From Acidobacteriota bacterium (GTDB lineage Bacteria; Acidobacteriota; Terriglobia; Terriglobales; Acidobacteriaceae), in contig JAJZIF010000155.1 in the NCBI GenBank assembly GCA_021810735.1, positions 1 to 8,099 of the forward strand: a DNA stretch of 8,099 nt, written 5' to 3'. The notes beneath the pieces were generated by a model. That model had not been told where the DNA came from. It made no database searches and saw nothing but the letters and a program-made list of their open reading frames with translations. Positions 5,928 to 8,099 of the stretch are shown piece by piece. The translations under genes and the position numbers were made by a program. Each line of letters starts with the position of its first letter. The first letter of the stretch is position 1.

Positions 5928-7760
5928 TGAGTTCAGTGGGTTGGGGTAATCGTGGGCGAGCCGGATCAAGCCCTGTTCCGGCCCGAAGCGGGCAAAATAA
6001 TCCTGTTTGCGGAGGTTGTCGCGGGCGTTGTTGGTCGCCATCCAATAGCCCAGGGCATCGACTTCCAAAACCAACTTCTTCGTGCCGCGCGGCTGGATCA
6101 GCAGAAGCTCTCGCTTGGGCACAAGCGACTCCAGCAACTCAAGCTGGGTATCGTTCAACTGGAAGACTTCGGCGTACATCCTGCGATCGATGTTCGGGTT
6201 CGACAGGAATATCTTGGTGGGGCAGGACTCGTTGACGATGTGCAACATGTCGGACGCGGCCAGCTCCACGACCGACTGCGTGGCGAGAAGCATCGCCGCG
6301 TTCTTTTTGCGCCAGGTTTTTTCGGCGCGGGTGATCCAGTCCCGAATCGTCCTGTTCTTGAGGAAGATCCAAGCCTCATCAATCACGAACACCTTGAATG
6401 TGGCGGTATTCGCAGGTTTCTCGATCTCGGATGATGCACGCTGCAAGATGTAAAACAGCAGCGGTTCAAGGATGTCCGGATAGTCCGACCATCCATCGAA
6501 GTTGAAGGTCTGGAAGCGGGCGAACGTGAGGGTGTCCTGGGGGTTATCGAAGAGATGGCCGAACTGTCCGGCCTGCGTCCACCGATGCAGGCGCTCGCCC
6601 AGGGGGCCTAATATTGATGCGAAGTTGGTGAGCGTCCGTATCTCGGCGGGCAGCTTGTACGCCCGCTCGATCGCGGCGAAGAGCGCCTTTTCGTTCTCCG
6701 GTGTCAGCTCATAGCGTCCGCCGGCTTCAATCAACACCCGGAGAAACAGGTACAGAAAGTTCATGTTTTCGTGCGTGGCATCGAGCGAAAACGGATTGAT
6801 TGTGAAGCCTGGATTTTTGAAACCGACGTTCAGGTAGGTGCCGCCGAAGGCCCGCGTCAGCGTCTCATAGCTGCCGCCGAGGTCGAAGATGAAAGTCAAC
6901 GGGTCGTATTTCTGCACCGACTGAAGCAGAAAACTTGTGGCGAAACTTTTGCCCGATCCCGTAGCTCCGAGCATCAAGGCGTGGGCCACGTCGCCCGCGT
7001 GCATGTTCAAGAAATACGGCGTGCCGTAGGTCGATTCAAGGACGGCGAGATATTCCCGCTCCAAGTGCGGGTTCCACAGCGGGCCGCTATCGACGGTGAA
7101 CAGGAACGACAGGTCGGCGTAGTTGGAATTGAGCGCCCACTGTTTGCGCAGGTTGAACTCTCGATTGCCGGGCACCGTGGCAAAGAAAGCGTTCAGCAGG
7201 TTGTAGCGTTCCTCATACAACAGACCATCATGCTGCGTGAACAATTTGTGAAATTCCGCAACGGCATGTTCGACCTTCAAACGGTCCTCGTCGTAGATCA
7301 CGACAGACAGTGTGAATTCGCCGAAGTTCTTGCCCTCCATACCCATTGCGGTCAGGGCGTTGCCCAGTTCCGCGACGGCGGCGGCTTTGGAATCATCGAC
7401 CAGATTGTCCTGGTTGCCCGTGTTCTGCCGGTCCTGGAGATTGGAAACGAAGCTGGTCTTGGAATTGTGGTGATGGCGCCGGCGCGAAGCGATTTCCTTG
7501 CGGGCCTTGGCATTGTCTACCGGGTGCCACTCGGTGACTACATGGAAGTTCGCCGGGATGTCGAGCAGGCCATTGAGAATCAGTGGCCGGGTCTCGCCGG
7601 GAAGCTCCTTCAGCGTGAGGACGCGGAGATAGTCGTCGTCCATGCGCAGGTAGCCGCGATGCGCCTCAAGCTCCGAGCCGCATACCTGCCAGTCCAGATG
7701 ACGCGCCCCGCACAGCGGCGCGTCGTTGATTTTGGAGGGGCGGAAATTCACGCCGGACAA
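5925..7760 (-). CDS. virB4: VirB4/TrbE T4SS ATPase, main part with Walker motifs (reading frame broken near its 5' end)
   Basis: Inner-membrane-associated hexameric ATPase that powers pilus biogenesis and substrate transfer. Counted from a possible TTG at 7760, this frame encodes 611 residues. GATGSGKS at 265-272 is Walker A, FKVFVIDEAW at 455-464 is Walker B with the DEAW signature of VirB4, and LLATQS at 491-496 is the downstream conserved strand and glutamine. NPHLEREYLAVLESTYGTPY (230-249) precedes the nucleotide-binding domain as in the family. Residues 4-60, starting VNFRPSKIND, continue the CagE/TrbE/VirB N-terminal domain, so this frame does not hold the natural N-terminus: that is in a different frame upstream. 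TTG at 7760 or GTG at 7751 could permit re-initiation, with GGAGAGGA nine bases before the TTG. A frameshift, real or from sequencing, is the simpler reading. The motifs are intact, so the ATPase domain itself looks functional. Confidence 0.93.
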   Translation of the reverse strand: MSGVNFRPSKINDAPLCGARHLDWQVCGSELEAHRGYLRMDDDYLRVLTLKELPGETRPLILNGLLDIPANFHVVTEWHPVDNAKARKEIASRRRHHHNSKTSFVSNLQDRQNTGNQDNLVDDSKAAAVAELGNALTAMGMEGKNFGEFTLSVVIYDEDRLKVEHAVAEFHKLFTQHDGLLYEERYNLLNAFFATVPGNREFNLRKQWALNSNYADLSFLFTVDSGPLWNPHLEREYLAVLESTYGTPYFLNMHAGDVAHALMLGATGSGKSFATSFLLQSVQKYDPLTFIFDLGGSYETLTRAFGGTYLNVGFKNPGFTINPFSLDATHENMNFLYLFLRVLIEAGGRYELTPENEKALFAAIERAYKLPAEIRTLTNFASILGPLGERLHRWTQAGQFGHLFDNPQDTLTFARFQTFNFDGWSDYPDILEPLLFYILQRASSEIEKPANTATFKVFVIDEAWIFLKNRTIRDWITRAEKTWRKKNAAMLLATQSVVELAASDMLHIVNESCPTKIFLSNPNIDRRMYAEVFQLNDTQLELLESLVPKRELLLIQPRGTKKLVLEVDALGYWMATNNARDNLRKQDYFARFGPEQGLIRLAHDYPNPLNS

Positions 7761-8099
7761 GCCGGAAGGTCCTCTCCGCCCCTAGCAGCTCGACCGTGGT
7801 GAGGTCGTTTAGCTGCCCACTTAAACTGTTGACCTTCTGTTGCAACCGTAGCCGGTCTCGCTCGATCTGGTCGTAGATCAGCGTGCGTTCCTTGTTGCCG
7901 GAGAACAAGGCGTGCAAGTCGCGCAGCGACGAGCGCGGCTGCTTTGGCAACTGACCCAACGCGTGCAACAGGCCGGTCTTCTGGTAGCTGCCGTCGATCA
8001 TGACGACCCAATAAATCTCGATACTGTAGAGGCGGTCTGCCTTTGATTCGAGGAACGCGCTACGTTGTTCCACCGCGGCGCGCACCAATGGGTTCTCAT
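7666..8099 (-). CDS. virB4: VirB4/TrbE N-terminal domain fragment, continuing beyond the window, separated by a frameshift
   Basis: This frame enters from beyond position 8099 (first full codon at 8097) and stops at 7666, giving 143 residues. ENPLVRAAVEQRSAFLESKA, then DRLYSIEIYWVVMID, then a polar helical stretch ending TTVELLGAERTFRLVRR reads as the middle of a VirB4/TrbE N-terminal domain. After Arg-Arg near 7750 the frame becomes PPLQNQRRAAVRG and similar, low-complexity basic sequence typical of an out-of-frame reading. The sensible continuation VNFRPSKIND lies in the next frame, which is the main VirB4 ORF. The two ORFs overlap by 95 bases. An ATG at 8099 is in another frame and is a coincidence. 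The true start of VirB4 is outside the window. Confidence 0.85.
   Translation of the reverse strand, partial: ENPLVRAAVEQRSAFLESKADRLYSIEIYWVVMIDGSYQKTGLLHALGQLPKQPRSSLRDLHALFSGNKERTLIYDQIERDRLRLQQKVNSLSGQLNDLTTVELLGAERTFRLVRREFPPLQNQRRAAVRGASSGLAGMRLGA
7749..7784 (-). other. Frameshift zone in virB4 with an internal Shine-Dalgarno-like sequence
   Basis: The upstream frame carries family-like sequence down to about 7750. The downstream frame has a TAG at 7784-7782 and becomes family-like from GTG at 7751. Joining them needs a net +1 shift: one extra base or two missing bases relative to an intact gene. GGAGAGGA at 7777-7770 lies nine bases before a TTG at 7760, so re-initiation is conceivable. 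No classical slippery heptamer is evident. Confidence 0.7.

Noticed and set aside
5917..6045. Upstream extension of the VirB9 frame to 6045
   Set aside because: It would overlap the VirB4 C-terminus and bury the signal peptide that starts at 5916.
7749..7784. Programmed +1 ribosomal frameshift in virB4, given an upstream Shine-Dalgarno-like GGAGAGGA
   Set aside because: There is no stop codon at the shift point and no slippery codon pattern like that of prfB; an indel or sequencing error is simpler.
6771..7802. A 343-codon plus-strand frame opposite virB4
   Set aside because: Antisense to the Walker-motif-bearing ATPase, with no recognisable motif of its own; treated as a shadow frame.
8097..8099. 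ATG at the very right edge as the start of VirB4
   Set aside because: It is in a different frame from the VirB4 N-terminal-domain sequence, which continues beyond the window; about a hundred or more residues of that domain are missing here.

Overview
The window is a dense, single-direction gene block. Every gene I can support is read on the minus strand, so transcription runs from position 8099 towards position 1. No gap is longer than about 20 bases, and most junctions are overlaps or near-overlaps. The block is most of a conjugation-type (P-type, Trb/VirB) type IV secretion system (T4SS) from a diderm bacterium: there are signal peptides, a lipoprotein, and VirB9/VirB10-type outer-membrane core proteins. 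Base composition is moderately GC-rich. The flavour of the VirB8/TrbF, VirB9/TrbG and VirB4 proteins reminds me of T4SS clusters of Acidobacteriota (Terriglobia-like). That taxonomic guess is inference from remembered family resemblance, not a search result.

Layout in transcription order: (1) VirB4/TrbE ATPase, entering from beyond position 8099 and ending at 5925, with a reading-frame break near 7750-7780 that splits it into two overlapping ORFs; (2) VirB9/TrbG, 5916-5164; (3) VirB10/TrbI, 5154-3919; (4) an easily missed 48-residue lipoprotein, 3919-3773, which fills what would otherwise look like an intergenic gap and is a candidate VirB7/TrbH- or TrbK-type protein; (5) TrbJ/VirB5, 3754-2909; (6) TrbL/VirB6, 2909-2085; (7) TrbF/VirB8, 2082-1402; (8) a 130-residue receiver-like protein, 1396-1004, that appears to lack the phospho-acceptor aspartate and the conserved lysine; (9) a DNA methyltransferase that starts at a GTG (1007), overlaps gene 8 by four bases and runs off the left edge of the window.

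Together, genes 1-7 supply the energising ATPase, the inner-membrane platform (VirB6, VirB8, VirB10), the outer core (VirB9, VirB10, perhaps the lipoprotein) and a pilus/tip or assembly factor (TrbJ). The order differs from the classical RP4 trb operon. The most unusual part is the downstream end: a degenerate receiver protein and a solitary-looking DNA methyltransferase, apparently translationally coupled to each other and co-directional with the secretion genes. This suggests a mobile element (integrative conjugative element or plasmid) that carries its own DNA-modification function. No promoter, terminator, RNA gene, CRISPR array, insertion sequence or attachment site was recognised.
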